64,000 bases of DNA from Desulfobacter hydrogenophilus (GCF_004319545.1 NZ_CP036313.1:2854501-2918500), one strand, 5' to 3'; positions 55,648-64,000 are shown, numbered from the stretch's first letter. Notes: generated from the sequence alone by a model not told the origin. Numbers and translations are program-made.

Positions 55648-56247
55648 TCAAGGAACAATGATGATATCGTCGGCCTTAAGCTGGACATCATTTCCAAGCT
55701 CGCCGTCCGTAATATCGTCATAATCAATTTTGATCATCTGTTCCTTTCCGTTTTCCTTGCGGTACAGGAGAATCTCATCCTTGGATGCCCATTCACTAAA
55801 TCCTTTGGCCAAAGCAAACGCCTGTACAACAGTCAATTTTTTAATTAAAGGGTATTCTCCCACGCCCACGACTTCACCAAGAATGTAATATTTCTGGCTT
55901 CCCGGGTTTGCCAGGACGACAGTGACAGTTGGTGCCTCCACAAAGTCAGCCAGTCCGGTTTCAATGATTTTTTTCAACTGCATTGTAGTGCGGCCTTCGG
56001 CCTGGATATCATCCAGCAGAGGGATGGTTATTTTACCGTCATTTCGGACAAACACGTTCTCAAATGTCAGATCTTCTTCTTTCCATGTTGTCACTTGCAG
56101 AACATCTCCGACGCCGATTTTATAATCCCCATCGGTAGATGACTCAGTGCTGTTTGCCGCAACAACATTTTCTGCCAGATAAAAATAGACGGCCAACAAT
56201 ATGAAAAAGGAACAAAAAAAACATTTTATTGAATTAATTTTAAACAT
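55648..56247 (-). CDS. Wza-like polysaccharide export lipoprotein/periplasmic protein (TIGR03027-like)
   Basis: A 199-residue protein with signal peptide. The Poly_export domain (YKIGVGDVLQVTTWKEEDL) is at about residues 42-60, followed by an SLBB part (KYYILGEVVGVGEYPL). Short relative to E. coli Wza but normal for the XrtA-associated form. It forms the outer-membrane exit channel or its periplasmic part together with the barrel protein. Overlaps the beta-barrel ORF by a few bases. Confidence 0.9.
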   Translation of the reverse strand: MFKINSIKCFFCSFFILLAVYFYLAENVVAANSTESSTDGDYKIGVGDVLQVTTWKEEDLTFENVFVRNDGKITIPLLDDIQAEGRTTMQLKKIIETGLADFVEAPTVTVVLANPGSQKYYILGEVVGVGEYPLIKKLTVVQAFALAKGFSEWASKDEILLYRKENGKEQMIKIDYDDITDGELGNDVQLKADDIIIVP

Positions 56248-56364
56248 GGCTCCGCCCCCTCGATTACATCGATTAATACCTTTTTGAAATCTGTCTACAC
56301 TACAGATTTCCTAATTTTTATGACCGATTAAAACTAAAAACCTTGTCTGCCGGTTTCTATAGTC

Positions 56365-57756
56365 TTACCTTGCGCCTTTGCCGAATAGAACTGTTTTAAC
56401 AGTTTTTAAAAGAATGACTACATCCAGAACAAGAGACATATTTTTAATATAAAAAAGTTCATAATTGAGCTTTTCCACGGCATCTTCCACGGTTGCCCCG
56501 TAATCGTAACAGACTTGGGCCCAACCCGTAAGCCCTGGTTTTACATTGAATCGCTGGGTATAAAAAGGAATTTCTTTTTCCAGTTGATCCGTAAAATATT
56601 TGCGTTCAGGACGGGGACCCACAAGGCTCATGGAGCCCATGAGGACCTCCCACAACTGGGGCAGTTCATCTATCCTGTATTTCCTTATGACGCGTCCCAC
56701 CCGTGTGATCCGATTATCGTTATCACCGGCCCATACCGGCCCAGTTAATTCTTCAGCATCCTGCACCATGGAACGGAATTTATGCATCATATATTCTTTT
56801 TTACCACCGCCAACCCGGTCCTGGGAAAAAAGAACCGGACCTTTTGAATCCAGCTTGATCAGAATGGCAACCAATATAAGCAAAGGCGACAGAAGTGTCA
56901 GGAGAATTAAAGACAAAATAATATCCTGCATCCGCTTCATACTCGCCTTAAACCATGATTTCTGGAACCCTTTGGAAAAAATCAGCCATGACGGTTCTAT
57001 CTCCCGAACCAAGACCTTTCCGGTCAGCAGTTCATAAAAAGAGCTGCCTGAAATTATATCAATGCCTTCAGTCCTGCATTGAATAAGCTCCTGGGTTGGA
57101 AACCGCCCCCTTTTCTCCTTAAGCGCCACAATTATTTTGTTTATATTGTGTGCCTTAGAAATCTCACAAAGCGTTTCGTTTTTTTGATCCACCACCAAAT
57201 TTTCAGGCAGTTTATCCGTCTCTTTGTCAAGGTCATCAGGAATAACAGCATATACTGTATAGCCGCAGTCTATGGTATTCGTAATTTTTTTATAGATATC
57301 CTTGGCCAGCTTGCTGGAGCCAAGAATGATAATACGCTGGTTAAATATCCCTTTGTTAAGAATATGAAGATAACCGACCCGCCAGAAAATAATGAAAAAA
57401 ATTAGAATAAATATGCTTAAAATATAAATTTTCTGGTCCAGAATAACTATAGGAAAAAGAAAGTAGACACAGGCCAGGAGGATGGAAGCAACCCCCAGGG
57501 ACTGAAGCAGGCGGATTATAATCTCTGGGATCTGTGACGCAATATCAAAATCATAAAGGTCATTATAATACAAACAGGTTTGTAGGATAGCGGTAATAAG
57601 AAGTATTCTTAGAATCAGAATCAGATCAAACCAGTATGAATTAGAAAAGGTTAAAAGGGCTGTTGATAAAAGAAAACAGCTGAAAATAACGCACCCTTCC
57701 AGAAAAAAAAATAACATGTTTCTGACAGGGAAATATTGGCGTAAAATGCTAAGCAT
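56365..57756 (-). CDS. TIGR03013-like XrtA-system undecaprenyl-phosphate sugar transferase
   Basis: A 463-residue protein with four N-terminal membrane segments, a CoA-binding-like domain (RIIILGSSKLAKDI) and a C-terminal bacterial sugar transferase domain (SQDRVGGG, HKFRSMVQDAE, GSMSLVGPRPER, KPGLTGWAQV). It transfers a sugar-1-phosphate to undecaprenyl phosphate, starting each EPS repeat unit. I choose ATG 57756 (MLSILRQYFPVRN) because the upstream small ORF ends at 57761. The longer ORF from 57837 overlaps that small ORF in another frame. The start has no strong ribosome-binding site, suggesting coupling. Confidence 0.88.
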   Translation of the reverse strand: MLSILRQYFPVRNMLFFFLEGCVIFSCFLLSTALLTFSNSYWFDLILILRILLITAILQTCLYYNDLYDFDIASQIPEIIIRLLQSLGVASILLACVYFLFPIVILDQKIYILSIFILIFFIIFWRVGYLHILNKGIFNQRIIILGSSKLAKDIYKKITNTIDCGYTVYAVIPDDLDKETDKLPENLVVDQKNETLCEISKAHNINKIIVALKEKRGRFPTQELIQCRTEGIDIISGSSFYELLTGKVLVREIEPSWLIFSKGFQKSWFKASMKRMQDIILSLILLTLLSPLLILVAILIKLDSKGPVLFSQDRVGGGKKEYMMHKFRSMVQDAEELTGPVWAGDNDNRITRVGRVIRKYRIDELPQLWEVLMGSMSLVGPRPERKYFTDQLEKEIPFYTQRFNVKPGLTGWAQVCYDYGATVEDAVEKLNYELFYIKNMSLVLDVVILLKTVKTVLFGKGAR

Positions 57757-57760
57757 TTTT

Positions 57761-57934
57761 TCAGGAAGCCCCCATTTTAAGCGCCACGGAAAGTTTAAAA
57801 TCCACGAATAGGGCAAGGGCTTTTTTTTCGTATCCAAGGCGCATCAATGAGAGATTCTTGAAATATTCACCCATTGATGCAACGAAGACGACGGGTAAAA
57901 AGACAAACCATATGTTGGGGTTTATTTTTTCCAT
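57761..57934 (-). CDS. Small membrane protein of the EPS operon (57 residues), unannotated type
   Basis: ATG at 57934, stop TGA at 57761. It sits exactly between the kinase stop (57943) and the transferase start (57756). The protein begins MEKINPNIWFVFLPVVFV: a short polar start, one hydrophobic segment (about residues 9-21), then a basic region with KNLSLMRLGYEKKALALF. The tight spacing on both sides, with no gap left unused, argues that it is translated. No family recognised. It could be a membrane adaptor of the kinase/transferase pair; this is inference. Confidence 0.6.
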   Translation of the reverse strand: MEKINPNIWFVFLPVVFVASMGEYFKNLSLMRLGYEKKALALFVDFKLSVALKMGAS

Positions 57935-57942
57935 GGCCCTAA

Positions 57943-58797
57943 TTATTGCTGCTGATGATATCCGTATCCATGACCGATTTTATTATAGCCATATCCATAT
58001 CCAAGTTTTTTCTTTGAAAAATTCGTAACAACCCCCAAGATCTTTTCACGGCCGTAAATATCCAGAATGTCCGTAACCTCCTTAGTCCGTGTTTTTCCCT
58101 GGCGGATAATCAGAATAATGCCATCTACGAACCGGGCCATTACATTGGCTTTGGACGTCATATATGGGGGGGGCGTATCAATAATGATATACCTGTCATT
58201 GTAACGAAGTTTGACCTCATGGAGCAGGCGACGCATCTGATCAGAAGACAAAAGCTCTGATGGATTAGACGGAATCTGCCCTGCCGTTAAAATAGTTAAT
58301 TTATTTATAGATGTTTTTTTAAGAACCGAAGATAATGGTATCTTATTTGATAGGTAATCGCTCAAACCCTGCTCTTTACCTTCATAACCAAAAAACGTAT
58401 GGATCGTAGGAGATCTCAGATCGCAATCCATGAGAAGAACATACTCATCAATACTCTGAGCTATACTTACGGCAAGATTGGCCGCCACAAAGGATTTACC
58501 TTCATTGGGAGAGGCGCTTGTCACCATGATGGTTTTGGGCGGATTCCCTTTTTCAGGAAACAAAATATTGTTTTTTAATAGCCTAAATTGCTCCGAAACC
58601 GGCGAATGGGGGGTGGCGGCTGTGACAAGATCTGGGTTTGCGTGTATAGAGAAGGGTTGAACTGTCGTCTCTGATAATTCAGAAACCTGGGTGTCTGAAT
58701 CATCAGAGACCATAGCGGTATCATCACTCGATGCCGATTTTTCCCCCGGTGTTAACTTATTTCCTGCTTTTTCAAGCGCCCTAAATATTTTTCCCAA
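57943..58797 (-). CDS. XrtA-associated tyrosine autokinase (CpsD/Wzc-C type, TIGR03018-like)
   Basis: A 284-residue BY-kinase: Walker A region SASPNEGKSFVAANLA near residue 90, Walker A' LLMDCDLRSP, Walker B IIIDTPPP. The C-terminal tail is tyrosine-rich (GYGYGYNKIGHGYGY) and is the autophosphorylation site. It regulates EPS chain length together with the adjoining Wzz-like protein. N-terminal MGKIFRALEKA is typical. Downstream of repeat B8. Confidence 0.9.
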   Translation of the reverse strand: MGKIFRALEKAGNKLTPGEKSASSDDTAMVSDDSDTQVSELSETTVQPFSIHANPDLVTAATPHSPVSEQFRLLKNNILFPEKGNPPKTIMVTSASPNEGKSFVAANLAVSIAQSIDEYVLLMDCDLRSPTIHTFFGYEGKEQGLSDYLSNKIPLSSVLKKTSINKLTILTAGQIPSNPSELLSSDQMRRLLHEVKLRYNDRYIIIDTPPPYMTSKANVMARFVDGIILIIRQGKTRTKEVTDILDIYGREKILGVVTNFSKKKLGYGYGYNKIGHGYGYHQQQ

Positions 58798-58854
58798 AAC
58801 TTATATCCCCGGCATTATAACAGCAATTCTAAACATGAATCTTTAGTCGAAAAA

Positions 58855-58924
58855 CTCGCATAAAGACACCAAAAATTTTTTATTCAATTGTGTGGTCACT
58901 TGCCCCTTTGAGACTTTGTGCGAG
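58855..58924. repeat. Family B palindromic repeat, copy B8
   Basis: Left arm CTCGCATAAAGACACC; right arm CTTTGAGACTTTGTGCGAG. It lies between the chain-length gene and the kinase gene within the core operon. Confidence 0.8.
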
Positions 58925-58946
58925 AATAAAATTAAAATTGCTGGCA

Positions 58947-60573
58947 TCATAAATTGAGTGTTGTTTTTATGAAAGTGATTGTTCGGTCCAGACCTTTCTG
59001 ATTCAATGTTGCAAAAAATGCCAGGAACACAGCACTATAGCTGCAACAACAAATGAACACTACCCATTCAACTTTTTGTTTCGTCCTGTCACCCGGTTTT
59101 TCCAGGGGGGGGATTGATGCCAGAATCGGCAGTCCTAACTGGGTTTCGACCTGATCATCCCGCCGAATGACAGAGAAGTTAAGCAACTCTTTCAAAAAAA
59201 GGACACCTCCGCCCAATCCAAGTCCCCCGGCGATAGATAACAAAAACATCATTTTTACATTGGGAGAAATTGGCTTTTCCGGCAGGCGGGCATGATCTAG
59301 AATCCGGAACTGCTCCCCTTTTTGTTTTTTTTCCATGTTGACGGACAATTCGGCTTCCAGTTTTCTATCCAAGAGAGAGCTGTATACTCCCTGAATATTG
59401 CTGTAGTCCCGCTGAAGTGATTGAAGTTCCAGTTCTCGTTTGGGGGTATCTTCAACGCGCTGCTGATAAATCTTCATTTTTTCCTGAAGCGCTGAGACTT
59501 CAGCTTTAATATTATTCGCCTCAGCGACGAGTTGATCTCGCTGCGACCGCAAAGGTGCCACAGGATCCCAGCCCATATCAGGCAGGGTATCTTCCTCTGA
59601 CTCGGCTGAGGAATGATCCTCATTCTCTTTTGCAGCTTCGATATTTTTCTATAGTTCTTTTTACTCTTTTGACATCCGGATGCTTTTCAGTATATCGAAG
59701 CAAAAGCGCTTCATATTTTGCTTGAGCAGCCTGGAGGGCAGAATTACCCTCTTCCCCGGACTCATCAAAATCAAAACCTTGGAAATCATCACCACCAAAG
59801 CCGGAATCACCACTTCTATCAGCCATGGATGAAATCTGGGAATCAAGTTGGCTCATGGCGTTGTTGACTTCTCTCAAAAGCATTGCTTTATCAGTGACTT
59901 GTTTTTGTATGCGATCCAAAGTACGCAAGTTGGTTTCCAACTCATCAGGTAAACCGCCAAGATACTTTGCTCTGAACGCCGCAAGTTTCTGCTCTTTTTC
60001 CTCAAGCCGTTTTTGGGTTTTATCCAACTCTGAGTCAAGGAACTCACTGGTGCCTATGGCCTGGGCCTCCCGGACTTTGAGGTTCTCATCCATAAAATAT
60101 GACGCCAGGGTATTGGCAATTCGCATTACCCGCTGAGGCTCACTGCCGGTGAAAAAAATGGAAAAGGCTTCTGAACTTCCTCTGGCGCGTTCAATTTTAA
60201 CCTTGATCCGTTTTCTCAAGCTCTCTATTTTATCTTCCTGGTACATACCGCTACTATCTTCGAACAGACCAAATTGCTCAATGATCTGCTCAAGATTACT
60301 GCGGCTCAGCACCTGCTGAGAGATGGTACTGATCCGCTCGCCGATACTGGAAGAGACAACAGATCTTATATAGGATGTGGGAACCCGCTGGGGCTGAACA
60401 AGGATCATTGTGCCAGCCTCGTATGTTTTATTCGCTGTCAGTGTCATCCCAAGCCCCAATGTCAATGAAATGCACAACGGAACAATCAAAAACCAGCGCC
60501 CTCGGATAAGGACGTCAATGATATAGTCGGGTTTGATTTGAGCTTGAGATTGGAACGGGTCTGTCATATTCAT
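58947..60573 (-). pseudogene. XrtA-system chain-length determinant (Wzz/GNVR type) split by a frameshift
   Basis: The first ORF (59620-60573, 317 residues) has the Wzz domain with the first membrane segment (about residues 28-48) and long coiled coil up to HPDVKRVKRTIEKY. The second ORF (58947-59576) has the rest of the coiled coil, the PxxP-type region PEKPISPNVKMM and the second membrane segment. At 59644-59648 a run of five A (minus strand) separates them; four would give TIENIEAAKENED and a single protein of about 540 residues, the family size. Either a read error or real loss of the polymer-length regulator. All other features are intact. Confidence 0.85.
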
Positions 60574-60605
60574 TCCTGAGTGAAACTGAAATAATTTTTA
60601 TCGTA

Positions 60606-60641
60606 AAACATGAATTTATCAGATTTTGTTTTTTTTGTCAA
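60606..60641 (-). promoter_or_regulatory. Sigma70-type promoter before the chain-length gene
   Basis: On the minus strand TTGACA (60636-60641) and TAAATT (60613-60618) with a 17-bp spacer, the optimal distance. The expected start is near 60606, giving a 5' leader of about 33 bp. It would drive the export and biosynthesis genes from the chain-length protein leftwards. Consensus match only. Confidence 0.6.
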
Positions 60642-60687
60642 TGTTTTATTGCACGTAAAAAGGCATTTGTATTTAGGCTATTTCCCA

Positions 60688-61914
60688 TTACAATGAATTG
60701 TTTATTTTTATTCGATACAACGGATCCCCCACAAGCACCTGTTTCCAGGACAGGTACGGCAGACTGACCAAATAGGATTCGGCTAAGGTCAGTTTTCCCT
60801 GGGTCAGAAAATTAAAAAAAACCTCCGGCAGCGGGAAAGACTGGACATAGGGTTCTCCCACAGGCCCGATGGTGGCGGCAATGCCGTTATCCAGCATTTT
60901 TTTGCACCAGACATGACTGTTTTTACCTTTTAGAGTAGCGCATTCCGAGCTTGCAATATGAAATCCCACAGCGCCTTTTTCCCAGGTAAAGGAATCCACA
61001 TACTTGGCCAGGCTGTACCACCCGCAGTAAAGGGCAGCATTGGGGCAGTCTCCGGGCTGAAACAAACTCTGCTTGTCGTCCAGCACCACGGTAACCCCCT
61101 CTTTTTTCAAACGTCCCGCTGCATTATGAATGGATTTATCATAAAGCCCATATCCGGAAACTTTTTTTTGACCAGGGTCTTTCCATCTGGCATCAAAGTA
61201 GGCCGTACCGGACAAACCCTTTGTTTCAGCTTCAATGCTGTCATTTACAATCCGTTTGACAATGCTCGCGTCAGCACCGTCCAAACGGCTGACCATGATA
61301 ACGTCTGATTTATCAATGGCCGTTTTCTGGGACCGCCATGGCAGAAAGAAAGGATTGGGCAGCCAGAAATTAAGCTTGTAGTGCTCTTTTTTAATAAGCA
61401 TTAATTCAGAATCAAGGGATGCCGCTTTATCCGTGGAAGTTTTGAGCTGTTTAATTTTTTTATTTACCTGGTTCAGTGTCTTTTTTTGCTCTTCAGTTAA
61501 CGGCTCGTTTTTTTCTTTCAGCGCATCAAACCTTTTCTTTTGCACTGTCAATCGGTCCATCCGGGCCTGTTCTTTTTTTGTCATCCCAGGCGAAGAAATT
61601 TTTAGCGGAAGTCCATACATGGTGACAATGGCACTGATTTTTCGATTCTTGTCCAGGGCGCGGCGAACCGGCGGAACGATTTTTTTCAAATAAGTTTCGC
61701 GTGAACAGGTTTCTTTGTCCGTGACAAATACCAGCAGCAGGTTTTCCTTGGGAATTTGCCGTTTCTGCATGTACCAGGAGGCAAGGCCCTTGCTTTTAGA
61801 GGCATTGCGATTGGCAATAACAAGCACTTCATCTGGAACCAAAGCCAACGCCGGCATGACGTAAACGCTTAATAAAAAAAGGAAGGCTGCAAAAATGCCA
61901 ATAGAAACGCGCAT
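60688..61914 (-). CDS. TIGR03790-like secreted protein, short form
   Basis: A 408-residue protein with a signal peptide (to about residue 24, ending ALA). The family N-terminal block VPDEVLVIANRNASKSKGLA follows, then IVTMYGLPLKI, a charged coiled-coil insert (about residues 125-165), DVIMVSRLDGAD and a C-terminal GAVGFHIASSECATLKG, ending GDPLYRI. Function unknown; TIGR03790 members are typical of PEP-CTERM-type genomes. Its start shares one base with the epimerase stop. A longer paralogue lies at 37552-39663. Confidence 0.78.
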   Translation of the reverse strand: MRVSIGIFAAFLFLLSVYVMPALALVPDEVLVIANRNASKSKGLASWYMQKRQIPKENLLLVFVTDKETCSRETYLKKIVPPVRRALDKNRKISAIVTMYGLPLKISSPGMTKKEQARMDRLTVQKKRFDALKEKNEPLTEEQKKTLNQVNKKIKQLKTSTDKAASLDSELMLIKKEHYKLNFWLPNPFFLPWRSQKTAIDKSDVIMVSRLDGADASIVKRIVNDSIEAETKGLSGTAYFDARWKDPGQKKVSGYGLYDKSIHNAAGRLKKEGVTVVLDDKQSLFQPGDCPNAALYCGWYSLAKYVDSFTWEKGAVGFHIASSECATLKGKNSHVWCKKMLDNGIAATIGPVGEPYVQSFPLPEVFFNFLTQGKLTLAESYLVSLPYLSWKQVLVGDPLYRIKINNSL

Positions 61915-62951
61915 TATGCCTTTTCCGGTTTAATTAAGTGGTTCATGTACCAGGCTGCGGCCATATCAAGGCCGGCCTCAACCGAGTACTGCGGGCTGTA
62001 TTCCAGAAGCTCCCGGGCCTTGGATATATCTGCCAGGGAATGACGAACATCTCCCGGTCTGAAGTCCCTGTATTCCGGAGTTACGCCGACGCGGTCCGGC
62101 AGTATTTCGGTCACCCGGTCACGGATCAATGAAAACAGCTGATTTAACGTGGTGTGCTGCCCAAACGCAACATTATATACCTGGTCGGCGGCGTTTTCCC
62201 CGGCCGTTGCTGCCAGCAGATTGGCCTGAACGCAATTATCGATGAAACAAAAATCCCGGCTGGTTTCACCGTCGCCATTTATATAAACCGTGTTTTTACG
62301 GATTAAAGCTCCAAACCATAAAGGAATTACTGCGGCATAAGCCCCATTAGGATCCTGGCGGCGGCCAAACACATTAAAATACCGCAACCCGATGCTTTTA
62401 AACCCGTAGGTGGAAGCAAACACCCGGGCGTATAACTCATTGACCAGCTTTGTCACGGCATAGGGGGAAAGAGGGTTGCCGATATTCTCTTCTTTTTTGG
62501 GAAGTGTTGGATGATCCCCATAGGTGGAACTTGACGCAGCATATACAAACCGTTTTACGTCCGCGTCACGGGCTGCGGTCAGCATATTTAAAAAGCCTGT
62601 AATATTGTTTTCATTGGTGGTCAAGGGATCAGCAACAGACCGGGGGACGGAACCTAAGGCGGCCTGGTGAAGTACATAGTCCTGCCCTTTGCAAGCAGCC
62701 GCGCAGGTGCCGGCATTGGTGATATCCCCTTCAATAAAAGAAAATTTCTGCCATGCATTAGGACCCACGGCCTCTTTGACCTGGTCCAGATTATGCTGAA
62801 ATCCTGTGGAAAAATTATCCAAGCCGGTCACTGTCTGCCCAAGATTAAGCAGGGTTTCCAGAAGATTTGAGCCAATGAACCCGGCGCATCCGGTGATCAG
62901 CCAAGCTTTTGGATTCTCTTTCAAATTTTGCTGAATTAATGTAAAACGCAT
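61914..62951 (-). CDS. UDP-N-acetylhexosamine 4-epimerase (WbpP/TviC-like)
   Basis: A 345-residue short-chain epimerase: NAD-binding [12 protein letters not shown] near residue 20, [22 protein letters not shown] and catalytic [18 protein letters not shown] and the C-terminal [12 protein letters not shown] are typical of the WbpP/TviC group that epimerises UDP-GlcNAc or its uronate at C4. I choose ATG 62951 (AAGGA upstream) over a longer frame from 63032 that lacks family similarity. It pairs functionally with the dehydrogenase at 50350. Confidence 0.88.
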   Translation of the reverse strand: MRFTLIQQNLKENPKAWLITGCAGFIGSNLLETLLNLGQTVTGLDNFSTGFQHNLDQVKEAVGPNAWQKFSFIEGDITNAGTCAAACKGQDYVLHQAALGSVPRSVADPLTTNENNITGFLNMLTAARDADVKRFVYAASSSTYGDHPTLPKKEENIGNPLSPYAVTKLVNELYARVFASTYGFKSIGLRYFNVFGRRQDPNGAYAAVIPLWFGALIRKNTVYINGDGETSRDFCFIDNCVQANLLAATAGENAADQVYNVAFGQHTTLNQLFSLIRDRVTEILPDRVGVTPEYRDFRPGDVRHSLADISKARELLEYSPQYSVEAGLDMAAAWYMNHLIKPEKA

Positions 62952-62997
62952 ATGTGTGTCCTTGATGTTTGATGTATGTCGATCACAACCTTCTGTT

Positions 62998-63717
62998 TTA
63001 CCACAGTTCCCAGTGCCCGAAGTAATAGACATAAAGGGCCAGTCCGATATTGGTTACCCCGTGGGCAACAATGCAGGAAATCAGATCTTTTCTAAATATC
63101 CACAAAAGGGCCATGAGTACGCCGTAGGCAATGGCTGCGGGCCATTCGGCAACTATATGGCCCGCGGCAAAAATAATAGTTGAAATTACAATGGCGTAAA
63201 CGGTCCACTGCCCTGGTGCCACATCAAAAATACTGGCCTTGTCCAGGGCTGCAGAAAAGGCTTTTGGCGTTTTTTGCCTGCGCAGCAGATCCCATTGCAG
63301 GGCTACCCGGAAGACGAATCCGCGCATGAACAACTCTTCAAAAACAGGCACCACAAAACCGGCCGTCAAAAGCCTTAGGATAAATCCGAGATCAGACCAC
63401 GGTGCCCCATCCTCAGGGTTGGTAAACGGGGTATATGAACCGCACCACACCACCAGTCCAATGATTCCGAAAACGATTCCCCACAAACAGGAAATCCATT
63501 TATTTTTGGGGCCAGTTAAAGGAATGTACCATTTCCAGGCCCAGATTAAAAGTCCGGGTACAATCACCAGCTTTATTGTATATATGATTTCTTCGGGCAG
63601 CTTATCATGCAGAACAGAAGAAAAAAATACATAAGCGAAATACGGTGCTGCATAGGGAATCAGCAGATCCATATTTTTCCATTTTTCCCGGGAAGAGGCG
63701 GTGTCGGATGTACTCAC
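62998..63717 (-). CDS. CPBP/CAAX-type intramembrane protease (TIGR03008-like, PEP-CTERM associated)
   Basis: A 239-residue membrane protein with about seven hydrophobic segments. The CPBP motif FEELFMRG is near residue 135; [12 protein letters not shown] and [11 protein letters not shown] carry the histidines. Members of this group occur in exosortase loci and may process exported proteins or other membrane substrates. No anomalies. It follows the PEP-CTERM gene across a hairpin terminator. Confidence 0.87.
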   Translation of the reverse strand: MSTSDTASSREKWKNMDLLIPYAAPYFAYVFFSSVLHDKLPEEIIYTIKLVIVPGLLIWAWKWYIPLTGPKNKWISCLWGIVFGIIGLVVWCGSYTPFTNPEDGAPWSDLGFILRLLTAGFVVPVFEELFMRGFVFRVALQWDLLRRQKTPKAFSAALDKASIFDVAPGQWTVYAIVISTIIFAAGHIVAEWPAAIAYGVLMALLWIFRKDLISCIVAHGVTNIGLALYVYYFGHWELW

Positions 63718-63765
63718 AGAAATTCCTTTTTATGATCCAATTGAAAACAAATCACCTTCACAAAA

Positions 63766-63802
63766 AAATAGGCGGCATTTCCAACTTTAATGCCGCCTAT
63801 TT
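63766..63802. terminator. Strong hairpin terminator after the PEP-CTERM gene
   Basis: Perfect 14-bp arms AAATAGGCGGCATT and AATGCCGCCTATTT with a 9-base loop. A-rich on one side and T-rich on the other, so it can end transcription from either direction. On the minus strand it stops the PEP-CTERM transcript before the protease gene. Confidence 0.85.
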
Positions 63803-63829
63803 GAATCGTTTATGTATCAGCTAATTTTT

Positions 63830-64000
63830 TCAGTTTTTCAAGCGCTTTCTACGTCCCAGCGCGCCGGCGAATAGCAGTCCCATGCCAAAGAGCATCATGG
63901 TGGCGGGTTCGGGGACGGGATCGCCACCGCCAGAAGGCATTCCAGGAATGGCAGTCTGGGCAGCCAGGAAGTCGTTGCCGCAGGAGGGTTGCCAGTACAT
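63830..64000 (-). CDS. PEP-CTERM sorting-domain protein (3' end only)
   Basis: The C-terminal 56 residues, continuing beyond the window edge. The sorting signal is complete: VPEPATMMLFGMGLLFAG, a hydrophobic stretch and the basic tail RRKRLKN. This is the substrate signal recognised by exosortase A encoded at 52531. The part before it is Gly/Pro-rich (PGMPSGGGDP), a usual linker. Function of the mature part is unknown since the rest lies outside. Confidence 0.9.
   Translation of the reverse strand: MYWQPSCGNDFLAAQTAIPGMPSGGGDPVPEPATMMLFGMGLLFAGALGRRKRLKN

Noticed and set aside
57757..57837. N-terminal extension of the TIGR03013-like transferase from 57837
   Set aside because: It overlaps the small ORF in another frame and lacks family similarity; the start at 57756 fits better.
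59640..59650. Programmed frameshift in the chain-length gene
   Set aside because: It would need a +1 shift at GAAAAAT without a stimulatory structure or known precedent in this family; an indel is simpler.
62952..63032. N-terminal extension of the 4-epimerase
   Set aside because: Polar, unrelated to epimerases, and a good ribosome-binding site precedes ATG 62951.
63720..64000. RpoN (-24/-12) promoter sites for PEP-CTERM or EPS genes
   Set aside because: No TGGCAC-N5-TTGC pattern was found in the visible upstream gaps; the PEP-CTERM promoter lies outside the window.

Overview
The window is a large exopolysaccharide (EPS) locus of the exosortase A / PEP-CTERM type. Gene content suggests a Gram-negative anaerobe of the Desulfobacterota (Desulfobacteraceae-like). 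That placement is inferred from family resemblance and from the abundance of insertion sequences, not from a marker gene. Nearly every gene is on the minus strand, so the locus reads from right to left.

Right part (about 46-64 kb), the conserved export core in transcription order: a PEP-CTERM sorted protein cut by the window edge, a CPBP/CAAX protease, a UDP-HexNAc 4-epimerase, a TIGR03790-like protein, a Wzz-like chain-length protein split by a one-base frameshift, a tyrosine autokinase, a 57-residue small ORF, a TIGR03013-type sugar-phosphate transferase, a Wza-like export protein, a TIGR03016-type outer-membrane protein, EpsI, exosortase XrtA, a polysaccharide deacetylase, a UDP-sugar dehydrogenase, WecB, a FemAB protein and two glycosyltransferases. 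The sugar genes point to an acidic N-acetylhexosamine (HexNAcA) in the polymer. A good sigma70-type promoter lies before the chain-length gene.

Middle (39.7-45.6 kb): an accessory island of toxin-antitoxin-like genes, many decayed. It holds HEPN, HepT/MntA, Uma2, GxxExxY, two MNT/HI0074 pairs, an AlbA/Schlafen-type protein and PIN plus antitoxin. Its genes are separated by a dispersed palindromic repeat (family B, core CACAAAG).

Variable centre (about 16-39 kb, visibly more AT-rich): polymer-specific functions (flippase, two asparagine-synthase-like proteins, methyltransferase, glycosyltransferases, two O-antigen-ligase-like genes, a second TIGR03790-like protein) heavily invaded by mobile elements. 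An IS1380-type element splits the ligase gene (5-bp target duplication), an IS4-type element splits an asparagine-synthase-like gene (7-bp duplication), and several small non-autonomous elements with clear inverted repeats and 5-8-bp duplications sit in or beside genes. Removing the two IS elements and one duplication copy each restores continuous frames of 445 and 663 codons.

Left part (1-16 kb): two glycosyltransferases, an ATP-grasp protein, a coiled-coil membrane protein, a GxxExxY protein, a WalW-like deacetylase and a PaaK/CapK-like ligase. Each gap from 9.9 to 13.8 kb carries another palindromic repeat (family A, core CGCAGATTA). Then come a plus-strand M55 peptidase and a compact four-gene operon VanZ-CapA-beta-helix-beta-helix, likely for EPS or envelope modification, and a CRP-like/patatin fusion.

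Main interest: two unrelated GxxExxY genes each tightly bounded by a different local palindromic repeat family; the exact reconstruction of IS-broken EPS genes; an unannotated small gene in the export operon; and an octamer repeat tract before the ligase. Several frameshifts fall in short homopolymers, so raw-read checking matters.
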